Below are positions 25,552-34,045 of a stretch of 64,000 nucleotides of DNA, piece after piece. The stretch's first letter is position 1. Each line of letters starts with the position of its first letter. A program made the position numbers and the translations under genes. The notes beneath the pieces were generated by a model. The model was not told the origin of the DNA and did not search any database. It saw only the letters and a list, made by a program, of their open reading frames with translations. The stretch comes from an uncultured Oscillospiraceae bacterium (GTDB lineage: Bacteria > Bacillota > Clostridia > Oscillospirales > Oscillospiraceae). The stretch spans positions 1 to 64,000 of the forward strand of contig CANRFT010000007.1 in NCBI GenBank assembly GCA_947629955.1, written 5' to 3'.

Positions 25552-28500
25552 TCACACGGTCTCCCCCCCGCCTCCGCCGTCCGGCGGGGGATCGGGGGGC
25601 GCGGGAGGCTCGGTGACAGGCGGGGCCGGCGGCTCGGTCTCCACCGGCGCCTCGGTGGGCGGCGGGGCCGGCGAATCAGTGTTCACAGGCGGGTCGGTGA
25701 CCACAGGCGCGTCAGTGACCACAGGCGCGTCGGTGGGCGGGCCCAGCGGATCGCTCATCACCGGCCCATCGGTCACGCCCGGCAGCTCGGAGGGGTCCGC
25801 GCTGGGGTCGACGCTGGGCTCCGCGCTGGGGTCTATGCTGGGCGAGGGCGACCAGAACTCGTCGTGGATCGGACAGGGCGCAAGGTGGTAGTTGGAGAGC
25901 AGATACCCCTGGTCACCCACGTGGACGCTGGAACTGGCCAGCTCCCGCGTGTAGTCTACCAGGCACAGCGTGCGGATGCACTCCGGCGGGCAGTAGGGCG
26001 TGGGCAGATAATAGGTCACGCTCTTCCCGTCGCCGCTGTCTCCGCCGGCACTCAGGCCCACGGCCCCCGCCCCGGTCTCTCCCGTCCCGGCCCCTTCCGC
26101 GGGCGGGGCGGCCTCCGGCGCCTGGCCGATGCACACCTCCACGGCCACGTGGCAGGTGCAGTGCTCGGTGGGGGCGTCCTCGGGAAGGAGGCTGAAGGTC
26201 TGCACCCGGTTGTGGCGGGGATCGGAGTCGCAGTTGGAATCGGCCAGCTTGCCGCAGTCGATGCAGATGTTGTAGCTCTTCAGCCCGTCAATCACCGGGA
26301 AGTCCACCCGCTCCTTGCCCTCGTGCAGGCGGCTCATCACCTTCTGGAACATGAGGGCGGAGCGGTTGCCGAGATTATTGGGGACCTTGTCGGCGCCGCT
26401 GTCATAGCCGGTCCACACGGCGGCGGTGTAGTAGTGGGTGTAGCCGCAGAACCAGATGTTCTGCCGGCCGTTGGTGGTGCCGGTCTTGCCGGCCACCGTC
26501 TGGCCCTGGACCTGGGCGTTGGTGCCGGTGCCGTTCCGGACCGCGTTGGCCAGGGTGGTGTTGATATAGTAGACCGTGGACTCCTTCAGGATGGTCTCGC
26601 CGCCGTGGGGCTCGTTGTCCACCAGGGTCTCCCAGGCCCCGCTCGCCCCCTGCCGTTCGATGCGGGCCACCGTCCGGGCGGAAACGAAGGAGCCGTTCCG
26701 GGGATAGGTGGCGAAGGCGGCCGCCATCTCAAAGGTGGACACGCCCCTTCTGAGGCCGCCCAGGGCCATGGGGCTGTAGTCCACGTCCTTCCCCTCCACC
26801 AGGGAGGAGATCTTGAAGCGGTCCCGAAGGAAGTTGAAGGCCACCTGGGGAGTCACCAGGTCCATCACGTCCGCCGCGATGGTGTTCTTCGACTCGGTGA
26901 GGCCCTGATAGACGGTCATCAGCCCGTCGTACCCGGCGGGGGAGTTGGTGGGCCACACGCTGCCCTTCATGAGCCTGGGGTTGTCGTCGAACACGTCGGA
27001 GATGGAGATGAGGTCCAGCTCCAGGGCGGGGCCGTACACCGACAGGGGCTTGATGGAGGAGCCGGGCTGCTTCACGCTGTCCACCGGGTAGCACCAGCCC
27101 CGGTTGCTCGTTTTGGGGAAGGTGGTGCCCATGGCCACCACGTAGCCGGTGGAGTTGTCCACCACCGAGATGCTGGACTGGAGCTTCTGCCCCGAACTGC
27201 CCCGGTAATCCATCAGGGAGGGATTGTCATATGCCTGATCCACCGCCTCCTGGGCGGTGGGGTCAAAGGCGGTGACGATCTTCAGCCCGCCGCTGAACAC
27301 CATGTGCTGGGCGACCTCTTTGGAGCGGCCGGTCTCCATTATCAGGTCAATGGCCTCCTTGATGGCGGCCTCCTGGTACCAGGTGTAGAGGTTGGAGACG
27401 TCTACGGTCTCCTCGGCCGTGCCGTCCTCACCGTCCCCGCCGTCGTCCTCTGTCTTGTCCCCGGCGAAGACCAGCTGCTCGCTGACGGCCTGGTCGTACT
27501 CCGCCTGGGTGATATAGTGGTGCTCCTCCTCCTCGCCGAAGATCATGGTCCGCAGCTTGTCGAACCAGGAGGGCTCGTCCTCCTCGCTGTCCTCGTCGCT
27601 GGTGGGGTTGAGCATCTGCTGGAGGATGAGCTTCTGCCGGGCCAGGTTGTACTCCCGGTTGGTCCACACCTCGCCGGGGCCGAAGCGGGTCCCGCCGCAC
27701 TCGTCGCAGGGCTCGTCGGGGTAGTTGCTGATGTGGCCGCAGTCGAGGCAGGTGTACCGGGTGACGTTCACCGCCCCGTAGGGGCTGTAAAGGGACGGGT
27801 TGTTGGTGATGCCGGCGAGGCTGGCGCACTCGGCCAGATCCAGGTCCCACACATCCTTGCCGAAGTAATACTGGGAGGCCGCCTGGACCCCCCGGCAGCC
27901 GTTGCCCATGAAGATGACGTTCAGATACAGCTCCAGGATATCCTCTTTGCTGTAATGCTTTTCCGCCTCCAGGGCGGAAAAGATCTCCAGGATCTTCCGG
28001 GTGACCGTCACGTCATCATACTGGGTCATGTTCTTGATGGTCTGCTGGGTGATGGTGGAGGCGCCGAAGGTGTTCCGCATGGACAGGAACATGTTCACAA
28101 AGGCGCCGGCGGTCCGGTACCAGTCCACCCCGTTGTGGTCCCAGAAGCGCTTGTCCTCAATGGCCACGATGGCGTTGACCAGATTCTCCGGGATCTGGTC
28201 GTACTCCACGTACTCCCGCCGCTCGTCGCCATGGAGAGTGAGCCACTCCACCTCGGCGCCGGTGTCGGGGTCGATGTAGTACATCACCGAGTTCTCGTCC
28301 ATGGAGTACATGGAGAAGTCGATGTCCGCCCGGGGTATGATGCTGGTCCGCACATAGACGGCGGCGTAGATGACCATGAAAACGCCGGTCACCGCGCCGA
28401 TGAGGACCAGCGTCCCCAGCACCTGCAAAATGCGGATGAGAACGGTGAGCCCTCCCGGCCGGGTGACGGGCCGCTGCTCCCGGTAGCTCCGCTGCCGGGG

Positions 28501-28563
28501 CCGGTCCTGGTTCTGCTCCCAACTCCCGCCGCGGGCGTATCTGCTTTGGTTTCGTTCTGCCAT
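25552..28563 (-). CDS. Class A penicillin-binding protein (PBP1A) with Cys-rich insertions
   Basis: A 1003-aa bifunctional cell-wall synthase. A basic cytoplasmic tail and one membrane helix (about residues 40-68) precede the glycosyltransferase domain, which has IEDKRFWDHNGVDW, GASTITQQTIKN, RKILEIFSALEAEK and ILELYLNVIFMGNG. The transpeptidase domain has SSIKPL (catalytic Ser in SxxK), ESKNT (SxN) and AGKTGTTN (KTG). Two features are unusual. A four-Cys ribbon (CLDC...CDEC, about residues 268-286) is inserted after the glycosyltransferase core. A second Cys-rich stretch follows the transpeptidase domain (CIDC, near residue 765, then CTC, C and CPPEC). The tail is Pro/Asp/Thr-rich repeats. 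The start at 28563 has GGAGG upstream. Confidence 0.93.
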   Translation of the reverse strand: MAERNQSRYARGGSWEQNQDRPRQRSYREQRPVTRPGGLTVLIRILQVLGTLVLIGAVTGVFMVIYAAVYVRTSIIPRADIDFSMYSMDENSVMYYIDPDTGAEVEWLTLHGDERREYVEYDQIPENLVNAIVAIEDKRFWDHNGVDWYRTAGAFVNMFLSMRNTFGASTITQQTIKNMTQYDDVTVTRKILEIFSALEAEKHYSKEDILELYLNVIFMGNGCRGVQAASQYYFGKDVWDLDLAECASLAGITNNPSLYSPYGAVNVTRYTCLDCGHISNYPDEPCDECGGTRFGPGEVWTNREYNLARQKLILQQMLNPTSDEDSEEDEPSWFDKLRTMIFGEEEEHHYITQAEYDQAVSEQLVFAGDKTEDDGGDGEDGTAEETVDVSNLYTWYQEAAIKEAIDLIMETGRSKEVAQHMVFSGGLKIVTAFDPTAQEAVDQAYDNPSLMDYRGSSGQKLQSSISVVDNSTGYVVAMGTTFPKTSNRGWCYPVDSVKQPGSSIKPLSVYGPALELDLISISDVFDDNPRLMKGSVWPTNSPAGYDGLMTVYQGLTESKNTIAADVMDLVTPQVAFNFLRDRFKISSLVEGKDVDYSPMALGGLRRGVSTFEMAAAFATYPRNGSFVSARTVARIERQGASGAWETLVDNEPHGGETILKESTVYYINTTLANAVRNGTGTNAQVQGQTVAGKTGTTNGRQNIWFCGYTHYYTAAVWTGYDSGADKVPNNLGNRSALMFQKVMSRLHEGKERVDFPVIDGLKSYNICIDCGKLADSNCDSDPRHNRVQTFSLLPEDAPTEHCTCHVAVEVCIGQAPEAAPPAEGAGTGETGAGAVGLSAGGDSGDGKSVTYYLPTPYCPPECIRTLCLVDYTRELASSSVHVGDQGYLLSNYHLAPCPIHDEFWSPSPSIDPSAEPSVDPSADPSELPGVTDGPVMSDPLGPPTDAPVVTDAPVVTDPPVNTDSPAPPPTEAPVETEPPAPPVTEPPAPPDPPPDGGGGGETV

Positions 28564-28662
28564 TTCGGTTCCTCCGATGTATCTGAGCCGCCTCTCAAAC
28601 GCGGCGCGGATTTCCCTCTCCCGGGGCGGCGGAAGGCCGCTTGCGCCCCAACATACTTGTGT

Positions 28663-28691
28663 ATTATAACACAGCCGAACCAGTTTGTCCA
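28663..28691 (-). promoter_or_regulatory. Promoter of the class A PBP gene
   Basis: On the minus strand, TGGACA (28691-28686), 17 bases and TATAAT (28668-28663), giving a leader of about 95 bases. Confidence 0.7.
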
Positions 28692-28773
28692 CCCCGACCG
28701 TGTCCCAAACTGTTTTAAGATTTCCTTACGCTGAAAAAGGGGCAATTTGGCGGCGGATTTTCTCTGTTCCCTC

Positions 28774-28802
28774 TTGCATTTTTCCGCCGCAGCGGTTACA
28801 AT
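28774..28802 (+). promoter_or_regulatory. Promoter of the DUF1292 gene
   Basis: TTGCAT (28774-28779), 17 bases and TACAAT (28797-28802), 33 bases before the ATG. Confidence 0.75.
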
Positions 28803-28835
28803 ATAGCTGCACACAGAAGGAGAGGAGGCCCGACC

Positions 28836-29120
28836 ATGAGCGAGGAATACGGTCCCGACTTCGTCACCGTCACCGACGAGGACGGCAAGGAGTTCGAACT
28901 GGAGCATCTGGGCACCCTGGAGCACAAGGGCAAGGAGTATATGGCTTTCGTCCCCGCCGACATGGACGAGGACGACGAGGATTTTGGCCTGATCCTGCTG
29001 CAGGTGATCGAGCAGGACGGCGAGCAGCTGCTGGCCGACATCGACGACGAGGACGAGCTGGACGAGGTCTACGACCGGTTCATGGAAGATCTGTTTGACG
29101 AAGAAGACGGGGAGGAGTGA
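28836..29120 (+). CDS. DUF1292 family protein (YrzB-like)
   Basis: A 94-aa, very acidic cytoplasmic protein with the DUF1292 core (FVTVTDEDGKEFELEHLGTL, then YMAFVPADM and LQVIEQDGEQLLADIDD). In many Firmicutes yrzB sits beside ruvX and ireB-family genes. Here it stands alone with its own promoter and AGGAGAGGAGG RBS. A structured RNA candidate begins directly after the stop codon. The function of the family is unknown. Confidence 0.9.
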   Translation: MSEEYGPDFVTVTDEDGKEFELEHLGTLEHKGKEYMAFVPADMDEDDEDFGLILLQVIEQDGEQLLADIDDEDELDEVYDRFMEDLFDEEDGEE

Positions 29121-29125
29121 TCCTC

Positions 29126-29380
29126 TCCCCTTTCCCCTGCCGGGTTTTAACTACGTGAACTTCGCCTTTGTTAAAACCCACATTTTTAATAAGGGACGCC
29201 CCCTCGGAGACTGGTTCGCAGGCCTCCCGGCCCCCTTCGGGGGACCCCGGAAGTTGGAAGCGGTAAAGGTCGACGGAGGCGACCCACCTGCATGGAGCGT
29301 GCAGGTTTTTAATGAGGGCGGCACGGCCATGGCGGGGGGGCTACCATCATACGGGAGGGCGCAAGCCCTCCCGTTTTTTG
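29126..29380 (+). ncRNA. Structured RNA candidate (6S RNA-like), unknown family
   Basis: About 250 bases without a credible ORF but full of hairpins. CCCCTGCC (29134-29141) can pair with GGCGGGGG (29331-29338, one G-U) as a closing stem about 205 bases long. Inside are a perfect 10-bp stem (29142-29151 with 29170-29179), a CCCCC-TTCG-GGGGG tetraloop hairpin (about 29230-29244), GGTCG/CGACC (about 29268-29284) and a perfect 7-bp stem (29286-29292 with 29300-29306). TTTTTAATRAGGG occurs twice. A GNRA-capped terminator follows at 29351-29380. TTGACG at 29095-29100 with a poor -10 (TGATCC) could start a transcript near 29130; otherwise it is the 3' UTR of the DUF1292 gene. Size and closed-rod shape suggest 6S RNA, but I cannot confirm the family. 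Confidence 0.5.
29351..29380 (+). terminator. Terminator of the structured RNA
   Basis: A perfect 10-bp stem ACGGGAGGGC/GCCCTCCCGT with a GCAA loop is followed by six Ts. Confidence 0.92.
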
Positions 29381-29425
29381 TTTTCGCCCGCAAATTGTAA
29401 AATTTCTATGATGCGGAAATTTTTC

Positions 29426-29454
29426 TTGCAAGGCTTATCCCTCCGTGTTATAAT
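29426..29454 (+). promoter_or_regulatory. Promoter of the parvulin gene
   Basis: TTGCAA (29426-29431), 17 bases and a perfect TATAAT (29449-29454), giving a leader of about 80 bases. Confidence 0.8.
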
Positions 29455-29540
29455 AACCGCTGAATCTGCACATCGGACCGCCGTTGATGTGCTTTTCTTC
29501 GGTCTGAGACCATTTGAAATATTGAGAGGATTGATATACC

Positions 29541-31094
29541 ATGAGCGCATCCAGAGAGAAAAAACAGCGGCAGGACGTGGGGCTCGACCCCAAGATCGTC
29601 AAGGCACAGAAGGAGCAGGAGGAGCGCCGGCGCAAGGTCATCCTGTACTCCGTCATCGGCGTCATCGCGGCGCTGGCCGTGGCCGCGCTTCTGATTTGGA
29701 ACTCCGGCTTCTTCCAGGCCAGGATGACCGCCGCCACCGTGGGCGGTGAGAATCTGACCGTGGCCGAGCTGGACTACTACTATTACTCTGCCCGGAACGA
29801 GTATCTCCAGTATTACTCCGCCCTGGGCTACCCCGTCCCCGCCGACACCGACGTGATGGACGAGGAGTCCGGCCAGACCTATCGCGACTTCTATCTGGAG
29901 ACCGCCCTGGACAGGGCCTCCCTCTACACCGCCCTCTACAAGGAGGCCGTGTCCAACGGCTACTCCGAGGACGACGTGAAGGACGAGATCGAGCAGGCCA
30001 TGGACAACGTCAAGAGCGGCGCCAGTTCCAGCGGCTACGGCTACGGCGCCTACCTCAAGGCCGCGTTCGGCCGCTATATGAACGACGGCACGCTGAAAAA
30101 GATGGTCGCCCGGGAGCAGGTGTCCGCCAAATATTACAGCGACCACGGCGAGGAGATCCGCGCCTCCTACACCCAGGACGATCTGGACGCCTACCTGGCC
30201 GACCACCACGACGATCTGGACACCTTTGAGTACTCCGTGTTCTATGTGCCCGCCGAGGAGGTGGAGACCAAGGACAAGGACGGCAACGACATCGACGAGG
30301 AGACCGTCAACAAGCGGAAGGAGGAGGCCATGGAGCTGGCCAAGTCCGACGCGGAGGAGATCCTCCTGGAGTTTGCCGACGGCGGCGATTTCGACGGTCT
30401 GGTGGAGGACTTCGGCCTCACCGCCTCCTCCTGCCAGGACCACGCGGTGAACACCGGCAGCGCCATCAGCTCCTCCCTTGTGTACCGCGACGACCTGATG
30501 GGCCTGAAGGAGGGCGACAGCACCGTGGCGGAGGCCACCAACGGCTACTACGCTGTGGTCCTCCACAGCCGTGGGCTGGATGAATCCCACACCCGGGACA
30601 CCCGCCACATCCTGATCAACGCCGAGACCACCGCCGATGACGAGGGCAACACCGTGGTGACCGACGAGGCCTGGGCCGCCGCGCTGGAGAAGATCCAGGC
30701 GGTGCTGGATGAGTACAACGCCGGAGACAAGACCGAAGACTCCTTCGCCGTGCTTGCCGACAAGTACTCCGAGGACCCCGGCTCCAACACCAACGGCGGC
30801 CTCTACGAGAACGTGCAGCCCGGCGACTTCGTCAGCGAGTACGAGGACTGGCTGTTCGACGACGCCCGCCAGCCCGGCGACGTCAGCGATCCCATCGCCC
30901 ACGGCAAGGATACCGACACCTCCACCAACTACTACGGCTATCACCTGATCTACTATGTGGGCGAGAACGAGTCCACCGTCTGGCAGAATTCCGCCCGCTC
31001 CGCTCTGGCCAGCGACGATCTGACCGCCTGGCGGGACGAGCTGACCGCCCAGTACCCCGCCGCCGCCACCGACAACGCCAAGCTGGTGGGCTGA
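29541..31094 (+). CDS. Membrane-anchored peptidyl-prolyl isomerase (PrsA/parvulin-like)
   Basis: A 517-aa extracytoplasmic foldase. A charged cytoplasmic tail (residues 1-32) is followed by one transmembrane helix (about 33-53). A SurA-like N domain comes next, then a region around residues 350-480 that carries the parvulin hallmarks TRHILINAE, ADKYSEDPGSNTNGGLYE and a FDDARQPGDVSDPI-type segment before a final GYHLIYYVGE strand. It lacks a lipobox, so it is anchored by its helix, unlike B. subtilis PrsA. It probably helps fold secreted and wall proteins such as PBPs. The promoter is at 29426-29454 and a strong terminator follows. Confidence 0.88.
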   Translation: MSASREKKQRQDVGLDPKIVKAQKEQEERRRKVILYSVIGVIAALAVAALLIWNSGFFQARMTAATVGGENLTVAELDYYYYSARNEYLQYYSALGYPVPADTDVMDEESGQTYRDFYLETALDRASLYTALYKEAVSNGYSEDDVKDEIEQAMDNVKSGASSSGYGYGAYLKAAFGRYMNDGTLKKMVAREQVSAKYYSDHGEEIRASYTQDDLDAYLADHHDDLDTFEYSVFYVPAEEVETKDKDGNDIDEETVNKRKEEAMELAKSDAEEILLEFADGGDFDGLVEDFGLTASSCQDHAVNTGSAISSSLVYRDDLMGLKEGDSTVAEATNGYYAVVLHSRGLDESHTRDTRHILINAETTADDEGNTVVTDEAWAAALEKIQAVLDEYNAGDKTEDSFAVLADKYSEDPGSNTNGGLYENVQPGDFVSEYEDWLFDDARQPGDVSDPIAHGKDTDTSTNYYGYHLIYYVGENESTVWQNSARSALASDDLTAWRDELTAQYPAAATDNAKLVG

Positions 31095-31111
31095 GCGCAC
31101 ATTTGGACGTG

Positions 31112-31148
31112 AAAGAGGGCCCGGTCTTTGGACCGGACCCTCTTTTTT
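31112..31148. terminator. Bidirectional terminator
   Basis: A 15-base inverted repeat (31112-31126 with 31131-31145, one mismatch) is flanked by AAA and TTTTTT. It separates the parvulin gene from the convergent PAP2 gene. Confidence 0.9.
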
Positions 31149-31154
31149 ATGCGC

Positions 31155-31718
31155 CTACGCGCTCTTTTTCCGTGATTCGTACCGCCGGATCACTGCCCGG
31201 ACCACCCAGGCCCCGAACAGCCCGCACAATGTCCCGATGACCGTCCCCACGATCACGTCGGTGGGGAAATGGACCCCCACATACAGCCTGGACAGGGCCA
31301 TCACCGCCGCGGCCGCCAGGGCCAGGGCCTTGGCCCACTTTTGCGGCAGGACCACCGCCAGCGCCACCGCGAAAGCGAAGGCGCAGCAGGAGTGGCCCGA
31401 CGGGAAGGAGTTGGGGTCGTGCTCCGCCACCAGAGCGGTGAAGTCCGGAATGGTGATCCACGGCCTGGGCCGCATCACCAGGGGCTTGATGGTCAGATTG
31501 GTCACCAGCAGCCCCAGGAACATCCCCGCGCCGGCGGCGGCCCCCGCCTTCCGGGTGGCCCGGAACAGGAGCATCAGCGCGGCCAGGGCGATGAACAGCA
31601 ACCCGTGGTTCCCAAGCTGGGTATAGAAGGACAGGACAGGCGTCAGCACCGAGTTGCGCAGATGCTCCGCGATCCACACCAGCGCCGACTCGTCCCAGCT
31701 CTGGATGGCATCGATCAT
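31155..31718 (-). CDS. PAP2 family phosphatase
   Basis: A 187-aa polytopic membrane phosphatase of the type-2 phosphatidic acid phosphatase family, which includes undecaprenyl-pyrophosphate phosphatases. The three catalytic motifs are KPLVMRPRP, PSGHSC and SRLYVGVHFPTD. About five transmembrane helices are visible. The start at 31718 is chosen from AAGGGGGGAAG upstream. It may recycle lipid carrier or act on phospholipids. It is divergent from the csaB cluster. Confidence 0.88.
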   Translation of the reverse strand: MIDAIQSWDESALVWIAEHLRNSVLTPVLSFYTQLGNHGLLFIALAALMLLFRATRKAGAAAGAGMFLGLLVTNLTIKPLVMRPRPWITIPDFTALVAEHDPNSFPSGHSCCAFAFAVALAVVLPQKWAKALALAAAAVMALSRLYVGVHFPTDVIVGTVIGTLCGLFGAWVVRAVIRRYESRKKSA

Positions 31719-31735
31719 AATCTTCCCCCCTTCCC

Positions 31736-31764
31736 TTGACCATGGTGGGAAATCCATGTATAAT
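31736..31764 (+). promoter_or_regulatory. Promoter of the glycosyltransferase-csaB cluster
   Basis: TTGACC (31736-31741), 17 bases and a perfect TATAAT (31759-31764), 70 bases before the ATG at 31834. Confidence 0.8.
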
Positions 31765-31833
31765 AGAACAAACCTATTTTAGAGCATCCCCCGGGAAAAC
31801 GCAAGTGTTTTGAAAGGTGGAACCAGAGAGAAA

Positions 31834-32889
31834 ATGAAACAGATCGCCATTTTTCAGTCCGACCTGCGGGTGGGCGGCATCCAGAAGGCGCTGGTCAACA
31901 TCCTCAACGAGATCGACTACAGCCGGTGCGCGGTGGACGTCTATCTGTTCGACCGGGAGTGCTTCTTCGACCTGCCCCGGCACGACAACCTCACCATCCG
32001 TTTTCTCCCCCCCATGCTCCCCTTTGTACGGCTGCTCTACTTCGATCTGGCGCTGGCCCTTTCCGGGGACGTCACCGGCGGCAAGGAGTACGACGTGGCG
32101 GTGGACTTCAACAGCTACCGCCAGGAGTGCTCCGTGGGGGCGGTGAAGGCCAACGCCAAAAAGCGGGTCATGTGGATCCACAACGACGTGGAGATCAAAC
32201 TGGCCAACGAGCCCAAGTACCGCATCCTCTGGCACTTCTTCAAGGGCAAGTTCAGGCGGTTCGACGCCTTCGCCGCCGTCTCCCCCGGCATCATCGCCGG
32301 CTTCCGCCGCAAGACCGGCGTGACGGACAAGCCCATCGTGCCCATCCCCAACCACATCGACACCGGCGAGATCTTCCGCAAGGCCAGGCTGCCGGTAGAC
32401 CTGACCGTGGACAGGAGCAAGCTGAACCTGTGCTCCATGGGCCGCATCTGCCATCAGAAGGGCTACGATCTGCTGATGCCCCAGCTGGCCAAGGTCCGGG
32501 ACGCCGGCAAGCCCTTCCACTTCTACCTCATCGGGGACGGCCCCGACCGCGGCGCCCTGGAGGCGCAGATCGCCTCCCTGGGGCTGACGGACCACGTCAC
32601 CCTGCTGGGGAACCAGGCCAACCCCTTCCCCTACCTGGACAGGATGGACGGCTTCGTGCTCACCTCCCGGTACGAGGGCCAGGGCATGGTCATCTGGGAG
32701 GCCAAGGCCCTGGGCCTGCCCCTGTACATCTCCAAGAACCTGGAGCCCTATAACCCCGGCATCCGGGGTTATGAGGACATCGCCGCCGCTCTGCTGGCCG
32801 CGGAAAAGCCCGGCGAAAAGATCTATGACGACCTGTCCGCCTACAACGCGGCCATCTCCGACAGTATCCGCGCCCTGCTGGAGCTGTGA
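31834..32889 (+). CDS. Glycosyltransferase family 4 protein
   Basis: A 351-aa GT-B glycosyltransferase. The N-terminal GGIQKALVNIL is typical of the acceptor domain. The C-terminal nucleotide-sugar domain has GRICHQKGYDLLM, FYLIGDGPDRGALE and TSRYEGQGMVIWEAKALG (the E-x7-E-type motif). I chose the ATG at 31834; the RBS is weak. It is followed by csaB (30 bases) and another glycosyltransferase. The sugar and acceptor are unknown; a wall polymer is likely. Confidence 0.85.
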   Translation: MKQIAIFQSDLRVGGIQKALVNILNEIDYSRCAVDVYLFDRECFFDLPRHDNLTIRFLPPMLPFVRLLYFDLALALSGDVTGGKEYDVAVDFNSYRQECSVGAVKANAKKRVMWIHNDVEIKLANEPKYRILWHFFKGKFRRFDAFAAVSPGIIAGFRRKTGVTDKPIVPIPNHIDTGEIFRKARLPVDLTVDRSKLNLCSMGRICHQKGYDLLMPQLAKVRDAGKPFHFYLIGDGPDRGALEAQIASLGLTDHVTLLGNQANPFPYLDRMDGFVLTSRYEGQGMVIWEAKALGLPLYISKNLEPYNPGIRGYEDIAAALLAAEKPGEKIYDDLSAYNAAISDSIRALLEL

Positions 32890-32919
32890 ATGCGATCTAC
32901 TTTTCGGAGGTAAACTCTC

Positions 32920-34035
32920 ATGAGTGAGAAGGAAAAACGCCGGGGCGTCGTCATCTGCGGCGCCTACGGCCTGGGCAACGCCGGGGACGAGGCCATCCTG
33001 AAGGCCATCCTGATCGAGGTCCGCGCCATCGCGCCGGACGACCCCATCACCGTGCTGTCCCGCTCCCCCAAGGAGACCCAGGCCCGCCACGGGGTCAAAG
33101 CGGTGCACATGTTCGACCTGGCCGGTATGCTGTCCGCCATGGGCAGGGCCCGGCTCTATCTCAACGGCGGCGGCTCCCTGATCCAGGACGTGACCTCCCG
33201 CCGCTCCCTGATGTACTATCTGTTCACCCTGTCCGCCGCCAGGCGGCTGGGCTGCAAGGTGATGATGTACGGCTGCGGCATCGGCCCGGTGAACTCCCCC
33301 GACGGGCGAAAGCGGGCCGCCAGGGTCATCGACCGCTGCGTGGACGCCATCACCCTGCGGGACAGGGACTCGCTGGACACCCTGCGGGACCTGGAAGTGA
33401 CCCGGCCCGAGATCGTGCTGGCCGCCGATCCCGCCCTCACCCTCCCCGCCTCTCCCCCGGAGACCGCCGCCGCCATCCTGACCGCCGCCGGCCTGGACCC
33501 GGAGCGCCAGCGGTACCTGGGGATCACCGTCCGGCCCTGGCAGGGCTTTGAGGAGAAGGCCCCCGCCTTCGCCGCCGCCGCCGACTTTGCCTGGGACGAG
33601 CTGGGTCTCACCACCGTGTTCATCCCCATCGTGGAGGATACGGACACCGCGGCCGCCAGAGCGGTGGCCTCCCATATCCGCCGGGCCCCCTACGCCATCC
33701 TCCCCTCCTGTCAGCGGGCGGAGGACACCATCGCCCTGTTCGCCCGGATGGACGTGGCCCTGTCCATGCGGCTCCACGCCCTGATCTTCGCCGCCAGCCA
33801 CGGAGTTCCTCTGGTGGGGGCGGTATACGACCCCAAGGTCAGCGCCTTCCTGGACGAACTGGGGCAGGACCTGTGCGTCCCCTTCGGCCAGGTGAGCGCC
33901 GACCGGCTCACCGACCTGCTCCGCGCCGCCGTCCGCCGCGCCGGCGATCCCGCCGGCCAGAAGGCCAAGACCGCCAAACTCCTCCGGCTGGAGGCCAACA
34001 ACGGCGCCGTGGCAAAAAAGCTCCTGGAAAAGTGA
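32920..34035 (+). CDS. csaB: Polysaccharide pyruvyl transferase CsaB
   Basis: A 371-aa enzyme that adds ketal-linked pyruvate to cell-wall polysaccharide, creating the anchor for S-layer-homology (SLH) domain proteins. N-terminal GAYGLGNAGDEAIL, LNGGGSLIQD, YGCGIGPV and the C-terminal SMRLHALIFAASHGVPLVG are family hallmarks. CGGAGG precedes the ATG. It is flanked by two glycosyltransferases in one transcription unit, consistent with synthesis of the pyruvylated polymer. SLH-domain proteins are not in this window. Confidence 0.93.
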   Translation: MSEKEKRRGVVICGAYGLGNAGDEAILKAILIEVRAIAPDDPITVLSRSPKETQARHGVKAVHMFDLAGMLSAMGRARLYLNGGGSLIQDVTSRRSLMYYLFTLSAARRLGCKVMMYGCGIGPVNSPDGRKRAARVIDRCVDAITLRDRDSLDTLRDLEVTRPEIVLAADPALTLPASPPETAAAILTAAGLDPERQRYLGITVRPWQGFEEKAPAFAAAADFAWDELGLTTVFIPIVEDTDTAAARAVASHIRRAPYAILPSCQRAEDTIALFARMDVALSMRLHALIFAASHGVPLVGAVYDPKVSAFLDELGQDLCVPFGQVSADRLTDLLRAAVRRAGDPAGQKAKTAKLLRLEANNGAVAKKLLEK

Positions 34036-34045
34036 GGAGGCGTTC

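Noticed and set aside
24763..28734. 1323-codon plus-strand open frame opposite hom, the ACT gene and the PBP gene
   Set aside because: Same antisense artefact; it spans several promoters and terminators of real genes.
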